From: Alsobacter sp045348435
GTDB taxonomy: Bacteria > Pseudomonadota > Alphaproteobacteria > Rhizobiales > Beijerinckiaceae
DNA: 64,000 nucleotides
Direction of reading: 5' to 3'
Assembly: GCF_045348435.1 (NCBI RefSeq)
Contig: NZ_CP157484.1
Location: 5,022,001 to 5,086,000 of the forward strand
Shown here: piece after piece, positions 34,930-44,198 of the stretch
How positions within the stretch are numbered: the stretch's first letter is position 1
How the letters are laid out: each line of letters starts with the position of its first letter
Made by a program: the position numbers and the translations under genes
Notes under the pieces: model-generated
Database searches by the model: none
What the model saw: the letters and a program-made list of their open reading frames with translations, nothing else
What the model was told of the DNA's origin: nothing

Positions 34930-35517
34930 TCACAACGCCCCCTTGGTGGAGGGGACCCGCTCGCCTTCCCGCGGGTCCACCGCGCAAGCCTCCCGCAAGG
35001 CTCGCGCCAGACCCTTGAACAGGCTTTCGGCGATATGATGGTTGTTGTCGCCGTAGAGCGTCTCCGCATGAAGCGTGATGCCCGCATTCGTTGCAAAAGC
35101 CTGAAACCACTCGCGCACGAGTTCGGTGTCGAAGGCGCCGATTTTGTCGCGCGTGAAGGCCGCCCGGAACACCAGGAAGGGCCGCCCGGAGATGTCGATC
35201 GACACCCGGCTCAGCGTCTCGTCCATGGGCAGGTGCATGCTGGCGTAGCGGCGGATGCCGCGCTTGTCGCCGAGAGCCTGGGCGAAGGCCTGGCCGAGCG
35301 CGATCCCGACATCCTCGACCGTGTGGTGCTGGTCGACATGCAGGTCGCCCTTGGCCTCGACCGTGACGTCGAACAAGGCGTGCCGCGTCAGGAGCTCGAG
35401 CATGTGGTCGAAGAATCCGACGCCCGTCTGGATGCGGGCCTCGCCGCTTCCGTCGATGCTCAGGCTCACCGAGATCTCCGTCTCGGCGGTCTTGCGCGAC
35501 ACGCTCGCCGAACGCAT
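34930..35517 (-). CDS. hisB: Imidazoleglycerol-phosphate dehydratase
   Basis: Manganese-dependent dehydration of IGP. The two metal-binding repeats are visible as GFFDHMLELL ... DQHHTVEDVGIALG and GDNNHHIAESLFKG. 195 residues; a stand-alone dehydratase without the phosphatase domain of the E. coli bifunctional enzyme. First gene of the hisB-DUF2628-hisH-hisA-hisF-hisE-coaA run; it diverges from hslV across 226 bp. Confidence 0.96.
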   Translation of the reverse strand: MRSASVSRKTAETEISVSLSIDGSGEARIQTGVGFFDHMLELLTRHALFDVTVEAKGDLHVDQHHTVEDVGIALGQAFAQALGDKRGIRRYASMHLPMDETLSRVSIDISGRPFLVFRAAFTRDKIGAFDTELVREWFQAFATNAGITLHAETLYGDNNHHIAESLFKGLARALREACAVDPREGERVPSTKGAL

Positions 35518-35743
35518 GGCGTGGTCTCCAGCGGGCGCGCATGATCGGAAATTGGTGGCCCGCCGGCCGCTTCTAGCAACTCGCGTGCCTGAACGCCACC
35601 TCGGCGCCGAATCCGTGGGCAGCCCGAACCCGGGTTGGTCTCGGGGCGCCGAACGCCTACATGAGGGACTGCGCCGGCCGGAACGCCGCGCGCGTCCTTC
35701 ATCCCGACGCGTCGACCGGATGCGTCCCTGCTGGAACGACGAG

Positions 35744-36298
35744 ATGGCCGAACATGACGACGGGCGCTGGCGCGCCACAACGATCCTGATGGTCCGCAAG
35801 GGCGGCAAGGTCGTCATCGGCGGCGACGGGCAGGTCAGCCTCGGCCAGACCATCATGAAGTCGAACGCCCGCAAGGTGCGCCGGCTCGGCAGGGGCGACG
35901 TCATCGTCGGGTTCGCCGGCGCCACGGCGGACGCCTTCACGCTGTTCGAGCGGCTCGAGGCGAAGCTGGAGCAGTATCCCGGCCAGCTCATGCGCGCCTG
36001 CGTCGAACTCGCCAAGGACTGGCGGACCGACCGCTACCTGCGCCGGCTCGAGGCCATGATGCTGGTCGCCGACCGGCAGGTCGGGCTCGTCCTGTCCGGC
36101 ACCGGCGACGTGCTCGAGCCGCAGGACGGCGTCATGGCGATCGGCTCCGGCGGCAACTACGCGCTGTCGGCCGCCCGGGCGCTCGCCGACATGGACCTCG
36201 ACGCCGAGGCCATCGTGCGCAAGAGCCTGCGCATCGCCGCCGAAATCTGCGTCTACACCAATAGCGAGCTCACCATCGAGAGCCTCGACGCCGCCTGA
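35744..36298 (+). CDS. hslV: ATP-dependent protease subunit HslV
   Basis: Proteasome-like peptidase of the HslVU heat-shock protease. The catalytic Thr follows a short propeptide: WRATTILMVRKGGKVVIGGD, with the nucleophile at the first Thr. GTGDVLEPQDGVMAIGSGGN is also typical. ATG 35744 (184 residues, MAEH start) matches the propeptide length of relatives; ATG 35720 in frame is possible. No sigma-32 promoter could be recognised in the hisB-hslV gap. hslU follows after 71 bp. Confidence 0.93.
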   Translation: MAEHDDGRWRATTILMVRKGGKVVIGGDGQVSLGQTIMKSNARKVRRLGRGDVIVGFAGATADAFTLFERLEAKLEQYPGQLMRACVELAKDWRTDRYLRRLEAMMLVADRQVGLVLSGTGDVLEPQDGVMAIGSGGNYALSAARALADMDLDAEAIVRKSLRIAAEICVYTNSELTIESLDAA

Positions 36299-36369
36299 GG
36301 CGCCGGGCGTCCTTATCCTCCCACTCCTTGCTCCCACCCATACTGTCCCGCAACGCGCCAGGTAGGGCG

Positions 36370-37677
36370 ATGACCACATTCTCTCCCCGCGAGATCGTCT
36401 CCGAACTCGACCGCTTCATCGTCGGCCAGCGCGACGCCAAGCGCGCGGTCGCCATCGCGCTGCGCAACCGCTGGCGCAGGCAGCAGCTGCAGGGCCCCAT
36501 GCGCGAGGAGGTCCTGCCCAAGAACATCCTGATGATCGGCCCGACCGGCTGCGGCAAGACCGAAATCTCGCGCCGCCTCGCGCGGCTCGCCAACGCCCCT
36601 TTCCTGAAGGTCGAGGCGACGAAATTCACCGAGGTCGGCTATGTCGGCCGCGACGTCGAGCAGATCGTCCGGGACCTCGTCGAGATCGGCATCTCGCTGG
36701 TGCGCGACGCCCGCCGCAAGGACGTCCGCGCGCGCGCCCACAAGGCGGCCGAGGAGCGCGTGCTGGACGCCCTCGTGGGCCCGGGATCGAGCGCGACCAC
36801 CCGCGACGCGTTCCGCAGGAAGCTGCGGGCCGGCGAGCTCGACGACAAGGAGATCGAGATCGAGGTGGCGCAGGGCCAGTCCGGCATGCCGATGTTCGAG
36901 CTGCCCAACATGCCGGGCGCGTCCGTCGGGGCCATTTCGCTGGGCGACATCTTCGGCAAGGCGATGGGCGGGCGCACCAAGACGCGACGCACCACCGTCA
37001 AGGACGCCTATGAGCCCGTCGTCGCCGAGGAGAGCGACAAGCTCCTCGACCAGGAGCAGATCGTCTCCGAGGCGATCCGCCAGGTGGAGGACAACGGGAT
37101 CGTGTTCCTCGACGAGATCGACAAGATCTGCGGCCGCGAGAACCGCGGCGGCGCGGACGTCTCCCGCGAGGGCGTCCAGCGCGACCTGCTGCCCCTGATC
37201 GAGGGCACCACGGTGGCGACCAAGCACGGCCCGGTGAAGACCGACCACGTGCTCTTCATCGCGTCCGGCGCGTTCCACGTCTCCAAGCCGTCCGACCTTC
37301 TGCCGGAGCTGCAGGGCCGCCTGCCGATCCGGGTGGAGCTGAGCTCGCTGAACGAGGAGGATTTCCGCCGCATCCTCACCGACACCGAGGCGAGCCTGGT
37401 GAAGCAATATGTGGCCCTCATGGCGACCGAGGGGGTGACGCTCGACTTCGCCGACAGCGCCATCGACGCCATCGCCCGGGTGGCCGTCGAGGTGAACGGC
37501 TCGGTGGAGAATATCGGCGCGCGCCGGCTCCAGACCGTGATGGAGCGGATCCTCGACGAGATCTCCTTCACCGCGCCCGACCGCTCCGGCGAGACGATCA
37601 CGATCGACGCCGCCTATGTGGAGAAGGCGGTGGGCGACCTCGCCCGCAACGCCGATCTCAGCCGCTTCATCCTGTGA
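36370..37677 (+). CDS. hslU: ATP-dependent protease ATPase subunit HslU
   Basis: AAA+ unfoldase that feeds HslV. 435 residues: Walker A IGPTGCGKTEISRRL near residue 60, the pore motif VGYVGRD, the inserted I-domain in the middle, Walker B IVFLDEIDKICGRE near 245, and a C-terminal ending LSRFIL that docks into HslV. ATG 36370 is used because it gives the conserved start FSPREIVSELD. In many rhizobia an acetyltransferase gene lies between hslV and hslU; here there is none. Confidence 0.96.
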   Translation: MTTFSPREIVSELDRFIVGQRDAKRAVAIALRNRWRRQQLQGPMREEVLPKNILMIGPTGCGKTEISRRLARLANAPFLKVEATKFTEVGYVGRDVEQIVRDLVEIGISLVRDARRKDVRARAHKAAEERVLDALVGPGSSATTRDAFRRKLRAGELDDKEIEIEVAQGQSGMPMFELPNMPGASVGAISLGDIFGKAMGGRTKTRRTTVKDAYEPVVAEESDKLLDQEQIVSEAIRQVEDNGIVFLDEIDKICGRENRGGADVSREGVQRDLLPLIEGTTVATKHGPVKTDHVLFIASGAFHVSKPSDLLPELQGRLPIRVELSSLNEEDFRRILTDTEASLVKQYVALMATEGVTLDFADSAIDAIARVAVEVNGSVENIGARRLQTVMERILDEISFTAPDRSGETITIDAAYVEKAVGDLARNADLSRFIL

Positions 37678-37731
37678 GGCCCCGGCCGGCCGCGCTTGCG
37701 CCGGGCGGCGGAACCTGATTCCGTCCGGCGC

Positions 37732-39330
37732 ATGCAGCAGCCGCCCGTCCTTCCCGGCCCAGCGCACGCGCCGGAGGCCTCGGCCCCGGCGAGCGCCCTG
37801 CGGGACGGCGCCGTCGTCGGCGTCGCCACCATCCTGTCCCGGCTGCTCGGTTTCGCCCGCGACGTGCTGATCGCGGCGTCGCTCGGAGCCGGCCCGGCCG
37901 CCGACGCGCTCCTGGTGGCGCTGCGCATTCCGAACCTCGTCCGCCGCGTCCTCGGCGAGGGCGCGGTCAACAGCGCCTTCGTGCCCCTCCATGGCAGGAT
38001 CGCCGCGCGCGACGGCCCGGACGCCGCCGGCCGCTTCGCCGGCGAGGCGCTCGCCGGGCTCGCGCTCCTGCTTCTCGTGGTGGTCGGCCTTGCCGAAGCC
38101 GTCGCGCCGCTGCTGGTGCTGGGGCTCGCCTCCGGCTTCGCCGACGACCCGGACCGCCTCGCCCTCGCCACGGCCTACGCCCGCTGGACCACGCCGCTCA
38201 TCGCGGCGAGCTCGCTGTCGGCGCTGGCCTCCGCCATTCTGGCCGCGCAGGGCCGCCTGCGGATCGCGGCGCTCGCGCCCGTCCTGGTCAACGCCGTGCT
38301 GGTGCTCGTCCTGCTGGGCCTCGCCCGCTCGCCCGCGCCGCCGGAGAGCGTCGGCCTGACGGTCGCCATGGCGGTGTCGGCCGCCGGCCTGGCGCAGCTG
38401 CTCGCGACGGGCGCGGCGCTGTGGGGCGGACAATACAGGCCGGCCTGGGTCAGGCCGCGCCTGTCGGCGGAGCTTCGGCGCTTTCTGGCGCTGGCGGGGC
38501 CAGGCGTGGTCACGGCCGCGTCGGCGCAGCTGTCGATCCTGGCCGCCCTGCAGCTCGCGTCACGCGAGCCGTCCTCCTTCGCGCAACTGCACTACGCCGA
38601 CCGTCTGTTCCAGCTTCCGCTGGGCCTCGTGGCGGCCGGCGCCGGGGTCGTGCTGCTGAACGAGATCGTCCGCCTCACGCGCGCCGGCGAGCACCGGGCG
38701 GTCGGCCCGCTGCTGGACCGGGCTCTTCTGGCCGCCTTGTCGCTGGCGATCCCAGGGGCCGCCGGCCTCGCCGTGCTGGCCGGCCCGATCACCAGCATCC
38801 TGTTCGAGCGGGGCGCCTTCTCGCCCGCCGACGCGGCGGCCACCGCCGGCGCCCTGGCGGCGCTGAGCGTCGGCCTGCCGGCCGCGGCCGCCGCGCGCGT
38901 GTTCGCCCAGGCCTTCCTGGCCCGCGAGGCCGTCCGGCCGCCCATGATCGCGGCGGCGGCGGCGCTCGCCGTCACGATCCTGGCCGGGCTGGCGCTCCAG
39001 CCGGCGGCGGGCGTGGCGGGCGTGGCGGGCGCAGTCTCGTTGGGGGCCCTCGTCGACGCGCTGGCGCTCGCCGCCTTCCTGGCCCGGCTCCAGGGCTGGA
39101 CGCCGGGACGGGAGGCGCTGCGCCGCTGCGCGGTGTGCATGACGGCGGCGCTCGGCATGGCGGCGGCCGTCGTGGCGGGACGGCAAGCCTTGGCCGGCTG
39201 GCTCGACGCCGGCGAGCCGACGCTGGTCCGCGCCGCCGCGCTCATCGGGCTCTGCGCCGGCGGCGCCGCCCTCTATGCGGGGCTGGCCCTCGCCATGGGG
39301 GCGGCGCGCTGGCGCAAGCGCGCCCCCTGA
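37732..39330 (+). CDS. murJ: Lipid II flippase MurJ
   Basis: Multi-pass (about 14 helices) MOP-superfamily exporter moving lipid II across the inner membrane. The 532-residue product carries VVGVATILSRLLGFARDVLIA and LGAGPAADALLVALRIPNLVRR near the N-terminus, the MviN signature region with the conserved Arg residues, and GEGAVNSAFVPL. ATG 37732 removes an unlikely basic extension. The gene is followed by trpS, an arrangement common in Hyphomicrobiales. Confidence 0.93.
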   Translation: MQQPPVLPGPAHAPEASAPASALRDGAVVGVATILSRLLGFARDVLIAASLGAGPAADALLVALRIPNLVRRVLGEGAVNSAFVPLHGRIAARDGPDAAGRFAGEALAGLALLLLVVVGLAEAVAPLLVLGLASGFADDPDRLALATAYARWTTPLIAASSLSALASAILAAQGRLRIAALAPVLVNAVLVLVLLGLARSPAPPESVGLTVAMAVSAAGLAQLLATGAALWGGQYRPAWVRPRLSAELRRFLALAGPGVVTAASAQLSILAALQLASREPSSFAQLHYADRLFQLPLGLVAAGAGVVLLNEIVRLTRAGEHRAVGPLLDRALLAALSLAIPGAAGLAVLAGPITSILFERGAFSPADAAATAGALAALSVGLPAAAAARVFAQAFLAREAVRPPMIAAAAALAVTILAGLALQPAAGVAGVAGAVSLGALVDALALAAFLARLQGWTPGREALRRCAVCMTAALGMAAAVVAGRQALAGWLDAGEPTLVRAAALIGLCAGGAALYAGLALAMGAARWRKRAP

Positions 39331-39405
39331 TGGGCGCAAGTCCTGCTTCCCCTTGCGCCTTCCCGTCGAACTCGCCATAAGCGCGCCGACTTGGGAGACT
39401 TCAGA

Positions 39406-40446
39406 ATGGCCGCCTTCAAACCGCTCGTGTTTTCCGGCGTGCAGCCGACCGGCAACCTGCACCTGGGAAACTATCTCGGGGCCATCACGAAATTCGTGGC
39501 GCTCCAGGACAGCCATGACTGCATCTATTGCGTCGTGGACCTGCACGCCATCACGGTCCCGCAGGACCCGGCCGCCCTGACGTCCCAGATCCGCGAGGTC
39601 ACGGCCGCCTTCATCGCGGCCGGCATCGACCCCAGGAAGCACATCGTCTTCAACCAGAGCCAGGTGCACGAGCACGCCGAACTCGCCTGGGTGTTCAACT
39701 GCGTGGCCCGCATCGGCTGGCTCAACCGCATGACCCAGTTCAAGGAGAAGGCCGGCAAGGACCGCGAGAACGCCTCGGTCGGGCTCTACGCCTACCCGAC
39801 CCTAATGGCCGCCGACATCCTGGTCTACCGCGCCACCCATGTCCCGGTGGGCGAGGACCAGAAGCAGCATCTCGAATTGGCGCGCGACATCGCCCAGAAG
39901 TTCAACAACGACTTCTCGGCCTCCATTGTGGCCCAGGGGCATGGCGAGGGCTTCTTCCCGTTGCCCGAGCCGCTGATCCAGGGCCCGGCGACCCGCGTCA
40001 TGAGCCTGCGCGACGGCTCCAAGAAGATGTCGAAATCCGACCCGTCGGACTATTCGCGCATCAACCTCTCCGACGACGCCGACGCGGTCGCCCAAAAGGT
40101 GCGCAAGGCCAAGACCGATCCGGAGCCGCTGCCCTCCGAGGAGGCCGGCCTGTCCAAGCGGCCCGAGGCCGAGAATCTCGTCGGCATCTTCGCGGCCCTC
40201 TCGGATCGCACCAAGGCCGAGATCCTGGCCGAGTATGGCGGGGCCCAGTTCTCCACCTTCAAGGGCGCGCTGGTCGACCTGGCGGTCGCCAAGCTCGGTC
40301 CGATCGGCTCCGAGATGAAGCGGCTCCAGGCCGATCCCGCCTATATCGACTCGGTGCTGGCCGACGGGGCGCAGCGCGCCAGCGCCATCGCGGCCCCCAC
40401 CATGGCCGCCGTGAAGGACATCCTGGGCCTGGTGCGCCGCCGCTGA
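39406..40446 (+). CDS. trpS: Tryptophanyl-tRNA synthetase
   Basis: Charges tRNA-Trp. The HIGH box is GVQPTGNLHLGNYLGAI and the KMSKS loop is DGSKKMSKSDPSD near residue 205. The 346-residue length is normal for class Ic TrpS. ATG 39406 is preceded by GGGAG. Start of a run of rightward genes to 44996. Confidence 0.97.
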   Translation: MAAFKPLVFSGVQPTGNLHLGNYLGAITKFVALQDSHDCIYCVVDLHAITVPQDPAALTSQIREVTAAFIAAGIDPRKHIVFNQSQVHEHAELAWVFNCVARIGWLNRMTQFKEKAGKDRENASVGLYAYPTLMAADILVYRATHVPVGEDQKQHLELARDIAQKFNNDFSASIVAQGHGEGFFPLPEPLIQGPATRVMSLRDGSKKMSKSDPSDYSRINLSDDADAVAQKVRKAKTDPEPLPSEEAGLSKRPEAENLVGIFAALSDRTKAEILAEYGGAQFSTFKGALVDLAVAKLGPIGSEMKRLQADPAYIDSVLADGAQRASAIAAPTMAAVKDILGLVRRR

Positions 40447-40527
40447 ACCCGGACCTCGGCCCTTGTGGGCCGCGTCGGCGCCTGTCAGCATGGCCCGACT
40501 CGGCCCTACCCAGGATGGCCAGCCGGT

Positions 40528-41025
40528 ATGACCCTGAAGCCGAGACGGTCCTACGAAGCGGGACATCGCCCCAAATTCCTCGTCGTCGTCGATGACAGCG
40601 AGGAGTGCGACCGGGCGCTCTACTTCGCCGCGAGGCGGGCCGGCCGCGTCGGAGCCTCGCTGGCGCTGCTGGCCGTGATCTCGCCCGCCGACTTCCAGCA
40701 CTGGCTCGGCGTGGGCTCGCTGATGGAGGCCGAGGCCGCCGAAGAGGCGGGCCAGCGGCTCGAGGCCGCCGCCGCCCGCGCCCGCGCCATCGCCGGGATC
40801 GAGCCCGAGCAGATCATCCGAACCGGCCCTAAAGCGGACGAGATCCTGGCCCTCATCGAGGAGGACGAGGACATCTCCCTCCTGGTGGTCGCGGCGGGAT
40901 CCGGCAGCGAGGGCCCGGGCCCGCTCGTGACCCATCTGGCCGGCAAGACGGCCGCCTCCTTCCCGATCCCGATCGCCATCGTCCCGGGCGCCCTGCGCGA
41001 CGCCGACATCGACGCTTTGGCCTAG
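40528..41025 (+). CDS. Universal stress protein (UspA-like)
   Basis: Single-domain Usp of 165 residues: FLVVVDDSEECDRALYFAA at the N-terminus and LLVVAAGSGSEGPGPLVTHL near the end, where ATP-binding members have G-x2-G-x9-G(S/T). Here the glycine spacing is altered, so nucleotide binding is uncertain. Lies between trpS and the NifU-like gene. ATG 40528 is chosen over the upstream extension because the fold starts about 15 residues later. Confidence 0.85.
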   Translation: MTLKPRRSYEAGHRPKFLVVVDDSEECDRALYFAARRAGRVGASLALLAVISPADFQHWLGVGSLMEAEAAEEAGQRLEAAAARARAIAGIEPEQIIRTGPKADEILALIEEDEDISLLVVAAGSGSEGPGPLVTHLAGKTAASFPIPIAIVPGALRDADIDALA

Positions 41026-41135
41026 TGTGCGCCCAACCGGATTGATTCCGACGGTCCGGCGCGCCACATCATGTGATAGAATTCGCAGCGACGCAGTCAC
41101 CGCCGGCCTTGAACCGGTCGCGTGAGGAGAGACCG

Positions 41136-41705
41136 ATGTTCATCCAGACCGAAGCCACCCCCAATCCCGCCACGCTGAAATTCCTGCCCGGCCGCGCCGT
41201 GATGCCGGAAGGCACGCTCGACATCCGCGACGCGCGCGCGGCCGAGCGCTCGCCGCTGGCGCGCCGCCTCTTCGCCGTGCCGGGCGTCGCGGGCGTGTTC
41301 TATGGCTCGGACTTCGTCACCGTCACCAAGGGCGACGGCGAGTGGCAGCACCTCAAGCCCGCGATCCTGGGCGCCATCATGGAGCACTTCATGTCGGGCG
41401 AGGCCCTGTTCGAGGGCCAGGCCGACGGCATGGACGCGCAGGATGCTCCGGACACGGAGTTCTTCGACGAGAAGGACGCCGCGACCGTCGAGACCATCAA
41501 GGAACTGCTGGAAACCCGCGTCCGCCCCGCGGTGGCCGGCGACGGCGGCGACATCACCTTCAAGGGCTTTCGCGAGGGCGTCGTCTACCTCACCATGAAG
41601 GGCTCCTGCTCGGGCTGCCCGTCCTCGACCGCGACCCTGAAGCACGGCATCCAGAACCTGCTGCGCCATTTCCTGCCGGACGTGCGCGAGGTCCAGGCGG
41701 TCTGA
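41136..41705 (+). CDS. NifU-family iron-sulfur scaffold/carrier protein
   Basis: Probable Fe-S cluster carrier. The 189-residue protein has an N-terminal Nfu-N domain (FIQTEATPNPATLKFLPG) and a C-terminal NifU domain with the cluster-binding CxxC in KGSCSGCPSSTATLKHGI. The start is at ATG 41136 behind GAGGAG. Mitochondrial NFU1 has the same two-domain layout. Confidence 0.92.
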   Translation: MFIQTEATPNPATLKFLPGRAVMPEGTLDIRDARAAERSPLARRLFAVPGVAGVFYGSDFVTVTKGDGEWQHLKPAILGAIMEHFMSGEALFEGQADGMDAQDAPDTEFFDEKDAATVETIKELLETRVRPAVAGDGGDITFKGFREGVVYLTMKGSCSGCPSSTATLKHGIQNLLRHFLPDVREVQAV

Positions 41706-41836
41706 TCCGCCGAGGCTCTTGCTTGCGGCGCGGCAAAGTTTGCGTTGCGCCGATGGGGGCTGCCCTTCCGGGGGCGGCCCCTATCTGATTCAAGGCCGCG
41801 CTCACGCCTGCGCGCCTTGCAGTCCAGGATCTTCCC

Positions 41837-42457
41837 ATGACCGTTCTCGACGCCCCGGCCCTCGCCAAGGGCCCGCTCAGCGACGCCGCCCTGCGCCAGC
41901 TTTTCTCCGACGCCCGCACCTACAACGACTTTGAGCCGACGCCGGTGCCGGACGCGCTGCTGCGCCGCCTCGCCGAGCTCGTCCGCCTGGGCCCGACCGC
42001 CGCCAATAGCGGCCCCGCGCGCTTCGTCTTCGTGAAGTCGGCGGAGGCGAAGGCCAGGCTCGCGCCGCATCTGTCCGAAGGCAACCGGGCCAAGACCCTC
42101 GCCGCGCCCGTGACCGCCATCGTGGGCTACGACCTGGAATTCTACGAGAACCTGCCCAAGCTTTTCCCGCACAACCAGACGGCGCGGTCCTGGTTCGCCG
42201 GCAAGCCGGCGGCCATCGAGGAGACCGGCTTCCGCAACTCGTCCTTGCAGGGCGCCTACATGATCCTGGCGGCCCGGGCCCTCGGTCTGGATTGCGGGCC
42301 CATGTCGGGCTTCGACAAGGCCGGCCTGGACGCGGCCTTTTTCCCGGATGGAAAGATCAAGTCGAATTTCATCTGCAATCTGGGCTATGGTTCGGCGGCG
42401 GGGCTGTTCCCGCGCTCACCGCGTCTCGAGTTTGAGGAGTTCTGCTCCATCGCGTGA
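41837..42457 (+). CDS. Nitroreductase-family protein, RutE/HadB-like (malonic semialdehyde reductase)
   Basis: FMN-dependent oxidoreductase of 206 residues in the RutE group. Features include ARTYNDFEPTPVPDALLRRL, LGPTAANSGPARFVFV, and ALGLDCGPMSGFDKAGLDAAFF. RutE reduces malonic semialdehyde to 3-hydroxypropionate in uracil breakdown; no other rut gene is here, but preTA lies 3 kb downstream. Its actual substrate is uncertain. Confidence 0.82.
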   Translation: MTVLDAPALAKGPLSDAALRQLFSDARTYNDFEPTPVPDALLRRLAELVRLGPTAANSGPARFVFVKSAEAKARLAPHLSEGNRAKTLAAPVTAIVGYDLEFYENLPKLFPHNQTARSWFAGKPAAIEETGFRNSSLQGAYMILAARALGLDCGPMSGFDKAGLDAAFFPDGKIKSNFICNLGYGSAAGLFPRSPRLEFEEFCSIA

Positions 42458-42481
42458 CTGCGGTCGCCCCTGGAGACGCCG

Positions 42482-43165
42482 GTGCGCATCCTCGCCATCG
42501 ATACCGCGCTCGAAGCCTGCTCGGCCTGCGTGCTCGACAGCGGGTCAGACCTGCCGCTCTCGATCGAGAGCGAGCCCATGCAGCGGGGCCACGCCGAAGC
42601 GCTGATGCCGATGCTGGAGCGCGTCATGGACGCGGTCGAGGGCGGCTTCGCCTCCATCGACCGCGTGGCAGTGACGGTCGGCCCGGGCAGCTTCACCGGA
42701 TTGCGGGTCGGAATCTCGGCGGCGCGCGCCATCGCGTTGGCCACGGGCGTCCCGGCGGTCGGCGTCACCACGCTTTCGGCCTACGCCGCGCCGCTAATCG
42801 GCGCGGCCGGGGGCGCCCTGGTGGGGGTCGCGATCGACGCCCGTCATGGACAGATTTATTGCCAAGTCGTCGCCCGGGGCGGTCGCTCCATCATCGCGCC
42901 GCAGATCATGGGCCTGCGCGACGCCGTGCGGCAGATCGGGAACGGCCCGGTTCTGCTGATCGGGTCCGGCGCGAGCGTGCTCTGCGTCGAGGCCCGGGCC
43001 GCCGGGCTGGACGCCGCCGTGGTCGACACGGCCGCCGCGCCGGAGGTCCTCTGGGTGGCGCGGTTGGGGCTCGCCGCCGTCCCGGAGCGCGCGCTGGCCA
43101 AGCCGTTCTACTTGCGCTCGCCGGACGCCAAGCCGCAGGATCACGTCAGGATCCCGCGCCGCTGA
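42482..43165 (+). CDS. tsaB: tRNA threonylcarbamoyladenosine biosynthesis protein TsaB
   Basis: Partner of TsaD and TsaE in making t6A37. The 227-residue ASKHA-fold protein begins RILAIDTALEACSACVLD and has VTVGPGSFTGLRVGISAARAI. It starts with GTG at 42482. It lacks the metal-binding histidines of TsaD, as expected for TsaB. rimI follows after 33 bases, the usual partner. Confidence 0.93.
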   Translation: MRILAIDTALEACSACVLDSGSDLPLSIESEPMQRGHAEALMPMLERVMDAVEGGFASIDRVAVTVGPGSFTGLRVGISAARAIALATGVPAVGVTTLSAYAAPLIGAAGGALVGVAIDARHGQIYCQVVARGGRSIIAPQIMGLRDAVRQIGNGPVLLIGSGASVLCVEARAAGLDAAVVDTAAAPEVLWVARLGLAAVPERALAKPFYLRSPDAKPQDHVRIPRR

Positions 43166-43198
43166 TCCGCCACAGACCGGTGACCGCGCGGAGATGAG

Positions 43199-43675
43199 AT
43201 GCGCATTCCGTTCCTGATGCCGCCGACGCCGAGCGTCCGGGCCCTGCGCATGCAGGACGCCGCCGCCATCGCAGACCTGCACGCCGAGGGCTTTCACGCG
43301 TCCTGGTCCGCCCAGGACTGCGAATCGATGCTGCTGGACAAGGCGGTGGTCGGGCAGGGGATCGGCCGCGGGGCCGGGCTCGAGGGGTTCGTCTTGTCGC
43401 GGATGGCCGCCGACGAGGCCGAAATCCTCACCATCGCGGTGGCGCGGCGCCGGCGTGGCGCCGGCCTCGGCAAGAGGCTGCTGCAGGCCCATTTGGGCCG
43501 CCTCGCCGGCCTGGGAATCCGCCGGCTGTTTCTCGAGGTCGACGAGGGAAACGCGCCGGCGCGGGCCCTCTATGGGCGGCTCGGCTTCGACGAGGTGGGC
43601 CGGCGCAACGGCTATTACCGCAAGCCCGACGGCTCGGCCGCGACCGCGCTGGTGCTGAAGCGCGAGCTCGACTGA
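43199..43675 (+). CDS. rimI: Ribosomal protein S18-alanine N-acetyltransferase RimI-like
   Basis: GNAT acetyltransferase of 158 residues. The acetyl-CoA loop is RRRGAGLGKRLLQAHL, and GNAPARALYGRLGFDEVGRRNGYY is the C-terminal RimI motif. Position between tsaB and fur supports the RimI assignment over other GNAT enzymes. Confidence 0.9.
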   Translation: MRIPFLMPPTPSVRALRMQDAAAIADLHAEGFHASWSAQDCESMLLDKAVVGQGIGRGAGLEGFVLSRMAADEAEILTIAVARRRRGAGLGKRLLQAHLGRLAGLGIRRLFLEVDEGNAPARALYGRLGFDEVGRRNGYYRKPDGSAATALVLKRELD

Positions 43676-43744
43676 GCGCCCCGGTGGACGCGGCGGCCCG
43701 CCTTTCCTATAAGGGCGAGCCAGTTGCAAATCAGCGGAGCCGAT

Positions 43745-44188
43745 GTGAGCCCCACCCGGCAGGCCAGGAACAACCCCATCGAGCAGCGCTGCATCGCGGC
43801 GGGGCTGCGGATGACCGGGCAGCGGCGGGTGATCACCCGCGTCCTGGCCGAGGCCGAGGACCACCCGGACGTCGAGGAGCTGCACCGCCGGTCGCACGCC
43901 ATCGACCGGGGCATCTCGATCTCCACCGTCTACCGCACCGTGAAGCTGCTCGAGGACAGCGGCATCATCGCCCGGCTGGACCTGAAGGACGGCCGCGCCC
44001 GCTATGAGCGCACGCCGGACGAGCACCACGACCATCTGGTCAATCTGCGCACCGGCCAGGTGGTGGAGTTCCGCTCGGAGGAGATCGAGCGGCTCCAGGC
44101 CGAGGTGGCCCGCCGGCTCGGCTATCGCCTCGTGGACCACCGGCTGGAGCTCTACGCCGTCCCGCTCGACGACGACCGCAAGGGCTGA
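43745..44188 (+). CDS. fur: Fur-family metal-responsive regulator (Fur/Mur)
   Basis: Represses metal-uptake genes when loaded with Fe2+ or Mn2+. The 147-residue protein has the winged helix (GLRMTGQRRVITRVLAE, ISISTVYRTVKLLEDSG) and metal site residues in DEHHDHLVNLRTGQVVEF. The CxxC that normally follows HHDH is replaced by NLRTG, as in rhizobial Mur, so a structural zinc of the E. coli type is absent. GTG 43745 is chosen because GGAG lies six bases before it. plsC begins ten bases after its stop. Confidence 0.9.
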   Translation: MSPTRQARNNPIEQRCIAAGLRMTGQRRVITRVLAEAEDHPDVEELHRRSHAIDRGISISTVYRTVKLLEDSGIIARLDLKDGRARYERTPDEHHDHLVNLRTGQVVEFRSEEIERLQAEVARRLGYRLVDHRLELYAVPLDDDRKG

Positions 44189-44198
44189 CCGGCCCGCC

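Noticed and set aside
36313..38433. A 706-codon open frame antisense to hslU and murJ
   Set aside because: Same reason: both sense genes are clear and the antisense product is biased in composition.
40461..40476. GGCCC-TTGT-GGGCC after trpS as a terminator
   Set aside because: Short stem and no T run.
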